Shown: piece after piece, positions 7,536-16,510 of the stretch
Position numbering within the stretch: the stretch's first letter is position 1
How the letters are laid out: each line of letters starts with the position of its first letter
Assembly: GCA_016845145.1 (NCBI GenBank)
Contig: JAERTE010000033.1
Location: 1 to 64,000, forward strand
Origin: Rhodospirillaceae bacterium
GTDB taxonomy: Bacteria > Pseudomonadota > Alphaproteobacteria > Rhodospirillales > Casp-alpha2
Direction of reading: 5' to 3'
DNA length: 64,000 bases
Translations under genes and position numbers: made by a program
Notes under the pieces: generated by a model
What the model was told of the DNA's origin: nothing
Databases searched by the model: none
Seen by the model: the letters and a program-made list of their open reading frames with translations, nothing else

Positions 7536-9377
7536 TTAGGCTTTTACGTCGATCCGGCCGTCGCCCAAGACAACGTCTTGCGGCGTCAGGATCAAATCGG
7601 GTTCGGTATCGGCGCTTTCCACCTCAGCCTGCTCCTCGGCGTCGCCGGGCATACCGGTGTTGCCGTCGCCGCCGTCGGCGGTCTCGCCGTCTTCGCCGCG
7701 AAGGTTGAAGGCCAGGTTGCCGGAATCGAGATCAAGGCCGCCTTCTTCCAGGGCTTTTTGCAGTTGCGACGCATCGCGCTTTAGAAGATCCAGCGTATCT
7801 TTGTTGTCGGCGGTGACGACAGCGGTCATGCGACCGTCGTGGGCGAGTTCCATCTTCACCTCGACTCGGCCCAGTTCAGCCGGATTGAGCCGGATGGAAA
7901 TCTTGTCGTTGCCGGCCTGGATCGCACGGGTAATGCGAACCGATACCTGCTCGGCGGCACTGGGACCGTTTCGCGGACCGCGCGCCTGTGCGGCTTGCTG
8001 AGCCTGCTGAGCCTGCTGGGTCTGTTGGGTTTGCCCAGATTGGGCGCTGCCGGTGACATTCCCGCTGGTTGACGATCCTTCGCCGCCTGCCGCGCTCGAG
8101 GCCGGACCGGCGTTCGCATGGGGGCCGCTGGAAGCGGCCGCGGGACCTTTGGCGTCGGCGCCGGCCTGAGAGATGACTTGCGCCTGATTGCCTTGTGCAT
8201 TGGCTTGCGCGTTTTGACCCTGGCCTTGCCCGCCCTGGGTTTGTCCGGGCGTGGTGAGCGCAGCCTGCGCCTGGCCGGGTGCGGCGGCGTGGGTGGTGCC
8301 CTGCTGATTGCCCTGTGTCTGGCCTTTTGCGTCGGCGGCCAATGCAACGCCGGCAGCAAGGGTCGCTGTCGGGCGTGATGTCAGGGTATCTGCCTCGTCG
8401 GCGACGTTGACGTTAACTTGCATGCGGGCATTGTCACCCAACGCGCGCGCCATTTGCTGTGCCTGCTGCTGGATGTTGGATTGGCCTTTGGTTGCCGTGT
8501 CGGCCTGGTTCTGACCTTGGCCGTTGGCGCTTGCCTGAACTTGGGCCTGCGTGCCGGTCTGTTGTTGACGACCAGCTTCAGCGCCGTGGACGCCCGCGCC
8601 TTTGGCAGAAGATGTGGCACCGGCGGCAATACCGGACAACGCGCTGATTTTGGCTGTGTCGGAAATCTCGGCGTCATCGCTTAAGGCTTGTGCACCGTTT
8701 TGCGCCAGCATTTGCGCGGCATTGAGACCAGCTTCCGGTGCGGTCGCTTGGGCGGCTGCCGCGGCTACGTCAGCGACCTGCGGACCGTTTTTAGGTTGGT
8801 TGCTATCGGTGTTGGCGTTGTTTTGACCATTATTTTCCGAATGTCCCGTATCAGCGGTGTCGGAATCGGCCTCGTCACCGGCATTGGACTGGTTGTCGTT
8901 GCGGCGGTCGTCGTTTGCCGGGCGGTCCGACTGCGAGGACTTTTCCGCCAAATTGTCATCGCGGACGTCTGTTTCGCCATTGTCTCGCGATGTGCCAAGG
9001 TCATCTCTGGCGCCGGCTTGCGGGGCATGCCGCTCGTGATCATTTTGGTCGTCACGGCCATTGTCACCGCGGCGTTCACCGTGGTCATCTTCACGGCCGC
9101 GAGCCACCTGTTGATGATCGTAGTCATCAGGCTGTTCGCCGTGGTTGTCGTCGAATTGCTGCGATGGTTCGCGCGATTCGGATACGGCGGTGATTCCGCG
9201 GCGCTCGGCAATCGAGCTTAAGCCGGTATCGACGTTGGTGCCAACCTGGTGCACCAATTCCTTGAAACTGCCGGCGAGGGCCGCCAAAGCTGCGGCTTTG
9301 TCGGTTTTCTCACGGTTGCTGCCGTTGTTTGAAGGGGCATCTACGATGGCGGTTGGCTTGATCGACATTTCATTCAT
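7536..9377 (-). CDS. fliK: Flagellar hook-length control protein FliK
   Basis: FliK measures the growing hook and switches the export apparatus to filament substrates. The 613-residue protein has a long, poorly conserved N-terminal part: an Asp/Asn/Arg-rich stretch at about 70-200, then Ala/Gly/Gln-rich low complexity to about 465, including runs of Gln-Gln-Ala. The conserved C-terminal switch domain lies at about 475-575 (VSVRITRAIQAGNDKISIRL, then NPAELGRVEVKME). A GAGGA ribosome site precedes the ATG at 9377. It is first in an operon with flgD and flgE, and a near-consensus sigma-54 site lies 45-60 bases upstream. Confidence 0.93.
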   Translation of the reverse strand: MNEMSIKPTAIVDAPSNNGSNREKTDKAAALAALAGSFKELVHQVGTNVDTGLSSIAERRGITAVSESREPSQQFDDNHGEQPDDYDHQQVARGREDDHGERRGDNGRDDQNDHERHAPQAGARDDLGTSRDNGETDVRDDNLAEKSSQSDRPANDDRRNDNQSNAGDEADSDTADTGHSENNGQNNANTDSNQPKNGPQVADVAAAAAQATAPEAGLNAAQMLAQNGAQALSDDAEISDTAKISALSGIAAGATSSAKGAGVHGAEAGRQQQTGTQAQVQASANGQGQNQADTATKGQSNIQQQAQQMARALGDNARMQVNVNVADEADTLTSRPTATLAAGVALAADAKGQTQGNQQGTTHAAAPGQAQAALTTPGQTQGGQGQGQNAQANAQGNQAQVISQAGADAKGPAAASSGPHANAGPASSAAGGEGSSTSGNVTGSAQSGQTQQTQQAQQAQQAAQARGPRNGPSAAEQVSVRITRAIQAGNDKISIRLNPAELGRVEVKMELAHDGRMTAVVTADNKDTLDLLKRDASQLQKALEEGGLDLDSGNLAFNLRGEDGETADGGDGNTGMPGDAEEQAEVESADTEPDLILTPQDVVLGDGRIDVKA

Positions 9378-9421
9378 GGCCTAAGTGTCCTCAATAAACA
9401 CGAGTTGCGCTGAGCTGGTAT

Positions 9422-9437
9422 TGCAAGCAGCGGGCCA
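9422..9437 (-). promoter_or_regulatory. Sigma-54 promoter of fliK-flgD-flgE
   Basis: On the minus strand the sequence reads TGGCCCGCTGCTTGCA, matching TGGCACG-N4-TTGCA with one mismatch and the required ten bases between GG and GC. The predicted start of transcription is near 9411, about 34 bases before the fliK ATG. Hook genes are classic sigma-54 class II/III flagellar genes in alphaproteobacteria. Confidence 0.8.
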
Positions 9438-9799
9438 GTTTCCCGAGATGATTATAAGTTGCTGAAAAATTTGGTTTTTTTCTGAACGGCCTTTTGTTTC
9501 ATTTGCCATAATCTGGGCGACCCGGCAATTTTTGACCCGTAAGCCGGTATTTTTTTTCCGCCTTGCCTGAGAACAACGGGAGCTAGGACGCAAAAGCGGC
9601 GGCGGTCTTGATGGACGGCAGGGGGCTTGGGGCAGCCCAGAGGGAAAATGTGGTTGCGGCCACAGACCAAGCGGCTCTGCATTTGCGGGGGTGGGATTTG
9701 TGGCGTTGAAACAAATAGAAATTTTTATTGCATTATGATTCATAAACCTGTAGGATCGGGAATTGGAAAAGTGTATGTGCTCCAGAAAGGAGACTTAAT
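9438..9799. other. Non-coding interval with foldable segment
   Basis: This is the longest gene-free stretch in the window (421 bases between fliK and the small gene at 9800, counted from the fliK start). No open frame with a ribosome site was found. A foldable element lies at 9625-9672: an outer stem GCTTGG/CCAAGC encloses a hairpin TGTGG-TTGCGG-CCACA (9649-9664). Just after it, CGGCTCTGCATTTGCG (9672-9687) has sigma-54 GG-N10-GC spacing on the plus strand but poor flanking bases, so it is only a weak candidate promoter for the small genes. Confidence 0.35.
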
Positions 9800-9991
9800 A
9801 TGACTAGAATGTCCAGAGTCCCTACCTATTCTGCCCAAGTATCGGGGGATGGGGTTTTGGTATTGGCGATTGCCAATCGCGCCGAGGGTGCGCTTAACTC
9901 TAACGCAACCATTGACGGATTGATGTTCGGGCACGCAAACGACATGCTTGCTCCGGTCGTTCGTGAACGTGGTTGCTCATACGGAGGGTAA
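9800..9991 (+). CDS. Small protein of unknown function (63 aa)
   Basis: I do not recognise this protein. It is 63 residues long, has no membrane segment, and has a mildly hydrophobic stretch DGVLVLAIANRAEG at about residues 17-30. It is considered real because a strong ribosome site (AAAGGAG, 9786-9792) sits seven bases before the ATG, and because its stop codon lies four bases before the next gene, whose own ribosome site overlaps this gene's last codons. That arrangement suggests a translationally coupled pair. It lies between fliK and flbT, so a flagellar link is possible but unproven. Confidence 0.5.
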   Translation: MTRMSRVPTYSAQVSGDGVLVLAIANRAEGALNSNATIDGLMFGHANDMLAPVVRERGCSYGG

Positions 9992-9995
9992 TCAA

Positions 9996-10250
9996 ATGAC
10001 CTCGCGTGTAAATGATATGCCTCCTCCGTGGCCGAACCAAGCATTGGCGCAAGCGCGTGAAGCTAGCCAAGTGCAGGCTAAGAAGCCGGAAGAAACGCCG
10101 AAGAATGGTCCTGTAGATGAGGTTGCCATTACGGCTGCGAAGCCACCGGCTTCTGAGCAATCGTCGAGTGCGGATGCGAAACCCAACGCTCATGAAGAAA
10201 AGAGCTCAGCCGCTGAAGCGGTCAACGGGCACGTAAACATTGTGGCGTGA
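9996..10250 (+). CDS. Small Pro/Ala/Lys/Glu-rich protein of unknown function (84 aa)
   Basis: This is an 84-residue hydrophilic protein, probably disordered, rich in Ala, Pro, Glu, Lys and Ser (for example EASQVQAKKPEETPKNGPVD). No family is recognised. The ATG at 9996 was chosen over an in-frame ATG at 9948 because GGAGGG (9983-9988) is ideally spaced before it and the longer form would overlap the preceding gene. It is coupled to the 63-residue gene upstream. A secreted or regulatory flagellar accessory is conceivable, but the composition gives no function. Confidence 0.5.
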   Translation: MTSRVNDMPPPWPNQALAQAREASQVQAKKPEETPKNGPVDEVAITAAKPPASEQSSSADAKPNAHEEKSSAAEAVNGHVNIVA

Positions 10251-10308
10251 AGCCTAGCCTGAATATTCGCGACCCCTTCACGCCTGCTTCTTCTGATTTG
10301 TTGTGCCG

Positions 10309-10330
10309 GCCCTAACAAATGGTTTAGGGC
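10309..10330 (+). terminator. Weak hairpin after the small gene pair
   Basis: GCCCTAA and TTAGGGC form a seven-base stem around an eight-base loop. No T-run follows, so it may be an attenuating or mRNA-end hairpin rather than a true intrinsic terminator. Confidence 0.3.
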
Positions 10331-10458
10331 GGGCGTCCGTGTGCCTTCATTAAAGCAATATTATTTTTCTGTATTTATTGAATATCCGTCTGAATGACTT
10401 AGGCTGGTGCCGGAGTTTTCAAGGTGTTTATGGATCGCTGTTCGAAAGGTAGGCCGAC

Positions 10459-10908
10459 GTGCCGCTCAAACTAGATTTTAAATCCGGTGAAAAGATGGTC
10501 ATCAACGGCGCTGTTGTTGAAAACATAGGCCCCAACGCAAAAATCCTCGTCCACAACATTGCGGCCATTCTGCGTGATAAAGAAGTGTTGACCGAGAAAG
10601 ATTGCGTCACCCCGGCCGCGCGCGTGTATTTTGCCTTGCAGTGCGCCTACGTATTTCCCGAAAAACATGACCATTACATCAAGCTGTTCGACAAATATTT
10701 AGATGATTTTGTTGGCGCATGCCCAAGCGCGACCGACATCGTCGAAGAAATCCGCTCCAATGTGACGTCCGAAGACCTCTACAAAGGGCTTAAGGGTGTG
10801 CGGCGGCTGATCGCCTATGAAGCCGACACATTGAATTCCTTTCATGAAGGTATGGCGAAGTTGGCGGCGATGGCTGAGACCGATGAGACCGATGAATTGA
10901 GCCAATGA
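10459..10908 (+). CDS. flbT: Flagellin post-transcriptional regulator FlbT
   Basis: FlbT in Caulobacter binds the 5' leader of flagellin mRNA and, with FlaF, adjusts flagellin translation and mRNA stability to hook completion. The 149 residues fit the family. The start PLKLDFKSGEKMVINGAVVE and the later YFALQCAYVFPE and YKGLKGVRRLIAYEA blocks are characteristic. The start codon is GTG at 10459, after an AAAGGTAGG-like site. The C-terminus ends in a short acidic ETDETDE tail. A TTAA-N7-TTAT element at 10350-10364 resembles a CtrA box with one mismatch. Confidence 0.92.
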   Translation: MPLKLDFKSGEKMVINGAVVENIGPNAKILVHNIAAILRDKEVLTEKDCVTPAARVYFALQCAYVFPEKHDHYIKLFDKYLDDFVGACPSATDIVEEIRSNVTSEDLYKGLKGVRRLIAYEADTLNSFHEGMAKLAAMAETDETDELSQ

Positions 10909-10910
10909 GT

Positions 10911-10949
10911 GGGGCCAATACACCGGGCCAAGACATCGGGCCAAGACAT
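10911..10949 (+). repeat. Three tandem 13-base repeats
   Basis: Directly after the flbT stop are three head-to-tail 13-base units: GGGGCCAATACAC (10911-10923) and two identical copies of CGGGCCAAGACAT (10924-10936, 10937-10949). They fill the leader of the next gene, which starts at 10993. Confidence 0.75.
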
Positions 10950-10992
10950 CGATTCGAAATCAAGCTGTATGATTTGAAAGGCGTAGTTTTTC

Positions 10993-12795
10993 ATGGCCGA
11001 GGTTGATGACCAAGATACGGCGACCCCCGATTTGTCGCCACAACAAATCATGGAGGTTGTGCAGTCGGCCCTGGCCACCGGTGCCGCTGCGATCGAGCAA
11101 GGCAATTTGGACGGTGCTGAGCAGGTTTTCCGTAGTGTTCTGGAAATCGATCCAGGTAACGCAGAAGCCTGCAATGGTCTTGCTGTCGCTTTGTCCGGCA
11201 AAGGCGATTTGACCGGGGCGGAAAGATTCTTGAAGCGCGCCGTCGAACTGAATGGTGAAAATGGTCAGTACCATCGAAACCTTGGCTTCGTCTATGCGAG
11301 CCGCAATCGTTTAAAACGGGCCGGGCGCGCATTGTCCGAAGCCGTGCGATTGGACCCCGACGATATTGAGGCACATTATCGATTGGCTTGGGTGCAACGC
11401 GCGCGAGGAGATACAACTGGTTTTGTTCAACATTTACAGTCCGTTATTGCGATAGATACCGAGCATGCCTTGGCCAATAACGATCTCGGGTGCTATATGG
11501 CGCAAACGGGCGATTTGGAGCAGGCTCAAACGTTCTTGCAACGCGGTGTTGCCGCCGATCCGGCAAACGCTTCGTTTCTAACCAATCTTGCAAATACGCA
11601 ATTGATTGCCGGTAAAGGTACCGAAGCGCGGCAGACATTTGACGAAGCGGTAAGCAAACAACCGGATTTCATTGAGGCTTTGAAAGGATTGGCCACGGCC
11701 GAACGGCTTTTGGGAAATCTCAACGAAGCGTTAGTGGCGGCGGAAAAAGCGCAGGCACTGGCATCCGACGATGCGACGGCGGTGAATTTAGCAGGCACCA
11801 TCTACAAGGAACTAGGTCGATACGACGATGCCTTGTCGCACTTCGACAAGGCGTGCGATCTCGCTGACGGTTTCGCGCCGGCGCGCTCAAATGCGGCGAT
11901 GATCAAATTGTTGCGCGGCGATTGGGAAAACGGTTTCCATGATTATGAGGCACGGCGGTTTGATCCGAACGTCGTGTCGCCGCGAACCGATCTGGCACAC
12001 CCGCAATGGGATGGTAGTGACTTGGACGGACGCGCGATTCTCGTGCTCTCGGAGCAAGGTTTCGGCGACACCATTCAATTTTGCCGGTTTCTCGCTCAAC
12101 TCGCCAAGACAGCGCGGCGAGTTGTGGTGGAGACCCAGCCATCAATGCGCGAGCTGCTTGCGACATTGGATGCGGAAGTCGATTTCGTCGATGTCGGCGA
12201 AGATCCGGGAGATGTTGACGTCGTCGCGCCAATGATGAGCTTGCCGCATTTCCTTGGTATAGCGAAGGAGGCCGACGTGTCTGGCGGCGCGTATTTACAT
12301 CCGGGTGAGCTGAGGCCTGAGATTGCCGCGTTGATACCGCAAGGTGATGGACTGAAAATAGGCATCAACTGGCGCGGCTCGCCGGCGCACAAGGAAGATT
12401 GGAAGCGCTCTGTTGATCCCGGTGTTTTGGCGCCAATTCTGGAGTTGGACGGTGTGCGCATTTTCAACCTTGATGTCGGTGATGAAGCCGATGGGCCGGA
12501 GGGCCTGATCGATGTGCGTGGGCAAATCAAAGATTTTGCCGATACGGCGGCGATCATGGCTGACCTCGATCTTATCGTGTCGGTTGATACGGCGAGCGTT
12601 CATCTGGCTGGCGCGCTCGGGCGGCCATGTTGGGCGTTACTGCCGTATGTTCCGGACTGGCGATGGATGTTGGAACGTGACGATACACCTTGGTACGACA
12701 GCGTCACCCTTTATCGCCAACCTGCGTTGAAGGACTGGGAGGCCGTTGTTTCCAAAGTATGTGCGGATATCGAAGCTCTTCGCGGCGGGGTATAA
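10993..12795 (+). CDS. TPR repeat glycosyltransferase, FlmG-like architecture (copy 2)
   Basis: This 600-residue protein has about eight tetratricopeptide units (residues 28-310) followed by the same GT-B-like domain as the other two copies (336-590). Key blocks are PQWDGSDLDG at 337-346, SEQGFGDT at 353-360, KIGINWRGSPAHK in the middle and VDTASVHLAGALGRPCW near the end. The layout matches Caulobacter FlmG, in which the N-terminal domain selects flagellin and the C-terminal domain transfers a sialic-acid-like sugar. The ATG at 10993 follows GAAAGG with about ten bases of spacing. It is 84 bases downstream of flbT and convergent (five bases apart) with copy 3. Confidence 0.82.
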   Translation: MAEVDDQDTATPDLSPQQIMEVVQSALATGAAAIEQGNLDGAEQVFRSVLEIDPGNAEACNGLAVALSGKGDLTGAERFLKRAVELNGENGQYHRNLGFVYASRNRLKRAGRALSEAVRLDPDDIEAHYRLAWVQRARGDTTGFVQHLQSVIAIDTEHALANNDLGCYMAQTGDLEQAQTFLQRGVAADPANASFLTNLANTQLIAGKGTEARQTFDEAVSKQPDFIEALKGLATAERLLGNLNEALVAAEKAQALASDDATAVNLAGTIYKELGRYDDALSHFDKACDLADGFAPARSNAAMIKLLRGDWENGFHDYEARRFDPNVVSPRTDLAHPQWDGSDLDGRAILVLSEQGFGDTIQFCRFLAQLAKTARRVVVETQPSMRELLATLDAEVDFVDVGEDPGDVDVVAPMMSLPHFLGIAKEADVSGGAYLHPGELRPEIAALIPQGDGLKIGINWRGSPAHKEDWKRSVDPGVLAPILELDGVRIFNLDVGDEADGPEGLIDVRGQIKDFADTAAIMADLDLIVSVDTASVHLAGALGRPCWALLPYVPDWRWMLERDDTPWYDSVTLYRQPALKDWEAVVSKVCADIEALRGGV

Positions 12796-12800
12796 GGTCG

Positions 12801-14468
12801 TCAAGTGCGATTGCCGGTCATTTCTCCGAGATCCTTTTCCATCTGATCATAAACGTCGGACCAGTTGCCGAGGACCTTCTGTCGATAAAGGGTCATGGTG
12901 GGGTACCAAGGTGTATCTGTTCCCGTCAGTCCCCATCGGAAATCGGGCCCCCTTGGAAGCATCGTCCAAACAGGCCTGCCCAGCGCGCCGGCCAGGTGGC
13001 AAATGGAGGTATCGACCGTGATGATGAGGTCGAGGTTTTCCATGGCTGCGGCGGTATCGGCAAAATCACCGAAGCCGTCCGTGATGTCGATGACGCCGTT
13101 GGGCAATTCGGATTCGAATTCCGCTCGGTCCATGACCATGGAGAAAAAGGTAATGCCCGGTATATCGAACAGTCGCGAGATTTCAGACAGAGATGATGAC
13201 CGGAACCGATCGTTCATATGACCAGGGTTGCCGCGCCATGCCACACCGACCCTCAGTCCAGAATAGGGTGCGAAGCGTTGCTTCCATGTCTCAACATCGA
13301 CGGGGTCGGCACTGACATACGGGATATCGTTCGGTACTGATGTCTCATCGGTCTCGAAAAGCAGCGGCAAGCTCATGAGTGGGCAAAACCGGTGAAAATG
13401 CTTGGGCTCCGGAGTTGCAGGCAATACCACGGAGATGCCGCGAAGGGACTGAAACAACCGCAGCAGCGGGTTTTGAGCCAAGAGAATAACTTCGCCACCT
13501 CTGTCTGCGACCATTTCGGCATATCGAACAAACTGAAGATTATCGCCGTAACCCTGCTCGCGTAGCAGTAGGACGGTTTTACCCTCCAACGGCGACCCAT
13601 CCCACCGGGGGCGGGAGTAGTTGAGATCTTGCAATTCTTTCAGTTTCAGGCGCTTCTCGTATTCAATCCAGCCGTCGCGCATGCGCCCCAGGAGGAACAA
13701 GGCAAACGCCGTATAAACCTTTGCCGCGATGTTGGCATCGTCGAGAGATGCCGATTTGCGAAACCATTCGAGCGATTCCGCCATCTCCTCTTTGTACATC
13801 AAGCAACTGCCGAGGCTAAAGGCGAACCCCGAGTCGTCCGGCGATAGCCGACAGGCTTTGCGCAACAATCTCTCGGCCTCTTCTAGGTCCGCTCTGAAGC
13901 GTCGCAACAGGCCAAGATTATGAATTGCGGAAGGTAGTTCGGGTTCGATATCCAGCGCGCGCCGGAAAGCTTCTTCAGCTTCAACATACCGCTCGGGATC
14001 GTTTCCATAGATAGCGCCGAGTTGTTGCCAAACTGCGATGTTTTCGGGTTCCAGTCCGACCGCCCGGTTGAGAAGATCTTCGGCTTCGGGGCGGCCACTC
14101 TCCTCGACTTGAATGGCTTGTGCGAGACGCCGCAATCCTTCGACGTGGTCAGGGTCTACCGTCAACAGTTTCCGGAACGTCTTTTCCGCTTCCGCGTGGC
14201 GGTTTTGGGCAATGTAAATCTTCCCCAACTGCAACAATACGTGTGTGTTGTCGGGGTCCATACGTGCGGCTTTGCGGGTCATCGTAGCGGCCCTTGGTGC
14301 GTCACCAGCATGTAGGACGGCAAGGGCGCGGCGGGAAATAAAGGTGGGGTCTCGTTCAACCAGTGGCGCCAGCATGTCGTAGGCATCACATGCGGCTTGC
14401 CAATTTCCTTCGGCCTCGGCGGTTTCAATGCTGGACCACAGGAATTGGATATTGGCGGTATCAGACAT
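12801..14468 (-). CDS. TPR repeat glycosyltransferase, FlmG-like architecture (copy 3)
   Basis: This 555-residue protein has TPR units at about 20-270 and a GT-B-like domain at 286-545 with PRWDGSPLEGKTVLLLREQG, EQGYGDN at 304-310, GVAWRGNPGH and VDTSICHLAGALGRPVW. It is the last gene of a leftward series with the GT4 enzyme, the OGT-like protein and Maf, all next to flagellin. This makes it the copy best placed for flagellin glycosylation. It differs from copy 2 throughout the TPR part, so the three copies may choose different protein targets. Confidence 0.82.
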   Translation of the reverse strand: MSDTANIQFLWSSIETAEAEGNWQAACDAYDMLAPLVERDPTFISRRALAVLHAGDAPRAATMTRKAARMDPDNTHVLLQLGKIYIAQNRHAEAEKTFRKLLTVDPDHVEGLRRLAQAIQVEESGRPEAEDLLNRAVGLEPENIAVWQQLGAIYGNDPERYVEAEEAFRRALDIEPELPSAIHNLGLLRRFRADLEEAERLLRKACRLSPDDSGFAFSLGSCLMYKEEMAESLEWFRKSASLDDANIAAKVYTAFALFLLGRMRDGWIEYEKRLKLKELQDLNYSRPRWDGSPLEGKTVLLLREQGYGDNLQFVRYAEMVADRGGEVILLAQNPLLRLFQSLRGISVVLPATPEPKHFHRFCPLMSLPLLFETDETSVPNDIPYVSADPVDVETWKQRFAPYSGLRVGVAWRGNPGHMNDRFRSSSLSEISRLFDIPGITFFSMVMDRAEFESELPNGVIDITDGFGDFADTAAAMENLDLIITVDTSICHLAGALGRPVWTMLPRGPDFRWGLTGTDTPWYPTMTLYRQKVLGNWSDVYDQMEKDLGEMTGNRT

Positions 14469-14497
14469 GGGCGTCGATTGAGTTGGTTCCTAACGGT

Positions 14498-16483
14498 TTA
14501 AACAACGAATTCGTCGTCCCAGGGATCGCCTTCCTCAAGGCCGGAAAATACCTCAATCGCCCGGTCTCGGAGGCGATCAAGCATATCGCAGTATTCTTGA
14601 CGGAAAATATCGAACATTGTCCGCCGCTCTTCATCGTCGACTGCCCGGTTCGCATAAAACTCAAATGCCGTAATTGCCGTGAAAACAGTGCCGCGCAGAA
14701 GCATGCCGATGGCATCGTCAACGTGGGTCGGTTTGAGAATTTCCATGGTCTTACTGATGTACCCAAAATTCTCAAAGTCTTCCTCTTCGCGGAGGATTGC
14801 TTTTAGGTCCTCGCAAAACTCGGGTAACCGGTCAATAACGGCGGCTTTTTCCCAGGCTTCTTCGAAGTCAGCATCAGTGTATATCGGACAGGAATCGACA
14901 ATCCCTTCAAGCAACTCCGATTTCTTCGTGCCGAGTTCTCGAACTTTGGCTGCTTTCGGGTGTAGCGGAGTTGCACCCTTTATCAATGCACCGGTCCCTA
15001 AGTTATAGAATACCCGTCCGCGCCTAAAGGCGATCAATTTCTCGATGTTTTCCTTTGACCATTGCAATACCGGGGTCGTCCAGGCCGTGCCGCCGAAGTT
15101 GCCGGGAACCGCTAAATCCAGATTGGTAATCGGCTCTCCGTCGCGGCGTTCATATACGCTTCCTTTGGCATGGCCGCGGTTCTTGAAGGGGGACCCGACG
15201 TCGACACCCAAAAAGAAAATTTCGCGGAACCCGACATGAAGCGCAAACGACAGCCCGGCGTTAGCCGCGAGCGGGTCTGGAACTTGGGCGATTTGATCTT
15301 GGTTTTTAGCAAACAATGGCGTAGCGCTGAGCCCCGGGCGGAAGAAGAAAATGGCTTCCTTAAAGATATCGGGGATTTTCGGAAATATCGTCGTCGAGCC
15401 AGCAAAACGGATCTCTGAGAGATCATACATTTCGTGGGTTTCTTGGATATCAACATAGATGCCCTTGATGCGCTCCATCATGACCCAAAAATCGGGAACA
15501 ATATCGTTAGCCATGAGGATGTCGATTGCTGTCCCGCAGCCGCAGATGATTGCCTTGTCTTTGTTCTCCTTGATGAACGGCAGCAATTTTTCCAACGACG
15601 GGCCGGACGCGATAATAAACGCCGGGATGCCCGGGTCCTTATCGATGTTGCGCATCATACGCGAGCGCCCGCCTTCCAGATTTTTATAGGTCTGGCCTAT
15701 CATGTTCACTTCGTCTTGATAGAATCCGAGTCCCATGACGGCTGTTCGCAGGGTTTCCGACATGGTTTTGTTGATTTCTTGGAAGATCGCACTTTGATAG
15801 TGCTGGAAAACCATCGTTCCATCGAGACCGGCGGGGTTAAATTGACGGAACAACGCCTTCAGATTATGAGAAATGCCTTCCGTGTCGCTTTGGGTGAAGA
15901 TTTCAATGCTACCGTGGTCGCGGAATCGTTTGGCCAGCGCGCTCCAATCACAAACCGATAGCGAATGGTAGATGAGATCCAGATTCGGCTCGAATAGGAT
16001 AAGGTTACGGCAGCGAGATTTGTCGACGATATCTTCCAGATGCAGGCCTAGGCCAATTCCGAGTACGATGGCGAAATAGCAATTGTCCCGGAAAGGAGTA
16101 TGGGTGAAGCGAAAACCGCTTTCATCGAACTTGTCGGCAAACCGTTCGTGGACATCCCTGGTATGCGGATCTAGGCCTTCACCCTTGCCGATTGCCGACA
16201 TTGTCAGCCGATGGGAATGGGCATTGAACGTTTCGATCTGATCTGCCGAATAGGCTTTCGCACCGCCCTGATAGAGACTGAAGTCGTCGTATTCCACATT
16301 GGGATCACCGTCTTCATCATAAACCAGCTTTGATAGCGGTTTATAATCGACCATTTGCTTGTGCAGGTGTGGCTCCATCTCCGCCAGCGCAGCGAGGTTT
16401 CTCTTGAAGAATTTATCTTTCGACAAGGTGCTGTCTTTTTGATCAGCGTCGTTGTCGAAGTCGATAGTGAGTTTCTCATTCAT
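14498..16483 (-). CDS. maf: Maf-type flagellin glycosyltransferase (DUF115)
   Basis: Maf proteins are motility accessory factors that transfer nonulosonic acids such as pseudaminic or legionaminic acid to flagellin in the cytoplasm. This 661-residue protein has an N-terminal region with LGIGLGLHLEDI (141-152) and FEPNLD (164-169), and the DUF115 core from about 286, beginning PAFIIASGPSLEKLLPFI, then CGCGTAIDILM (314-324), IVPDFWVMME, and FFLGVDVGSPF about 100 residues later. The length is typical. It is 29 bases upstream of TPR-glycosyltransferase copy 3 and 27 bases downstream of the OGT-like gene. Having both Maf and FlmG-like proteins is unusual redundancy. Confidence 0.9.
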   Translation of the reverse strand: MNEKLTIDFDNDADQKDSTLSKDKFFKRNLAALAEMEPHLHKQMVDYKPLSKLVYDEDGDPNVEYDDFSLYQGGAKAYSADQIETFNAHSHRLTMSAIGKGEGLDPHTRDVHERFADKFDESGFRFTHTPFRDNCYFAIVLGIGLGLHLEDIVDKSRCRNLILFEPNLDLIYHSLSVCDWSALAKRFRDHGSIEIFTQSDTEGISHNLKALFRQFNPAGLDGTMVFQHYQSAIFQEINKTMSETLRTAVMGLGFYQDEVNMIGQTYKNLEGGRSRMMRNIDKDPGIPAFIIASGPSLEKLLPFIKENKDKAIICGCGTAIDILMANDIVPDFWVMMERIKGIYVDIQETHEMYDLSEIRFAGSTTIFPKIPDIFKEAIFFFRPGLSATPLFAKNQDQIAQVPDPLAANAGLSFALHVGFREIFFLGVDVGSPFKNRGHAKGSVYERRDGEPITNLDLAVPGNFGGTAWTTPVLQWSKENIEKLIAFRRGRVFYNLGTGALIKGATPLHPKAAKVRELGTKKSELLEGIVDSCPIYTDADFEEAWEKAAVIDRLPEFCEDLKAILREEEDFENFGYISKTMEILKPTHVDDAIGMLLRGTVFTAITAFEFYANRAVDDEERRTMFDIFRQEYCDMLDRLRDRAIEVFSGLEEGDPWDDEFVV

Positions 16484-16510
16484 GTTCGGGCAACCTCATC
16501 GGGGCCGTTT

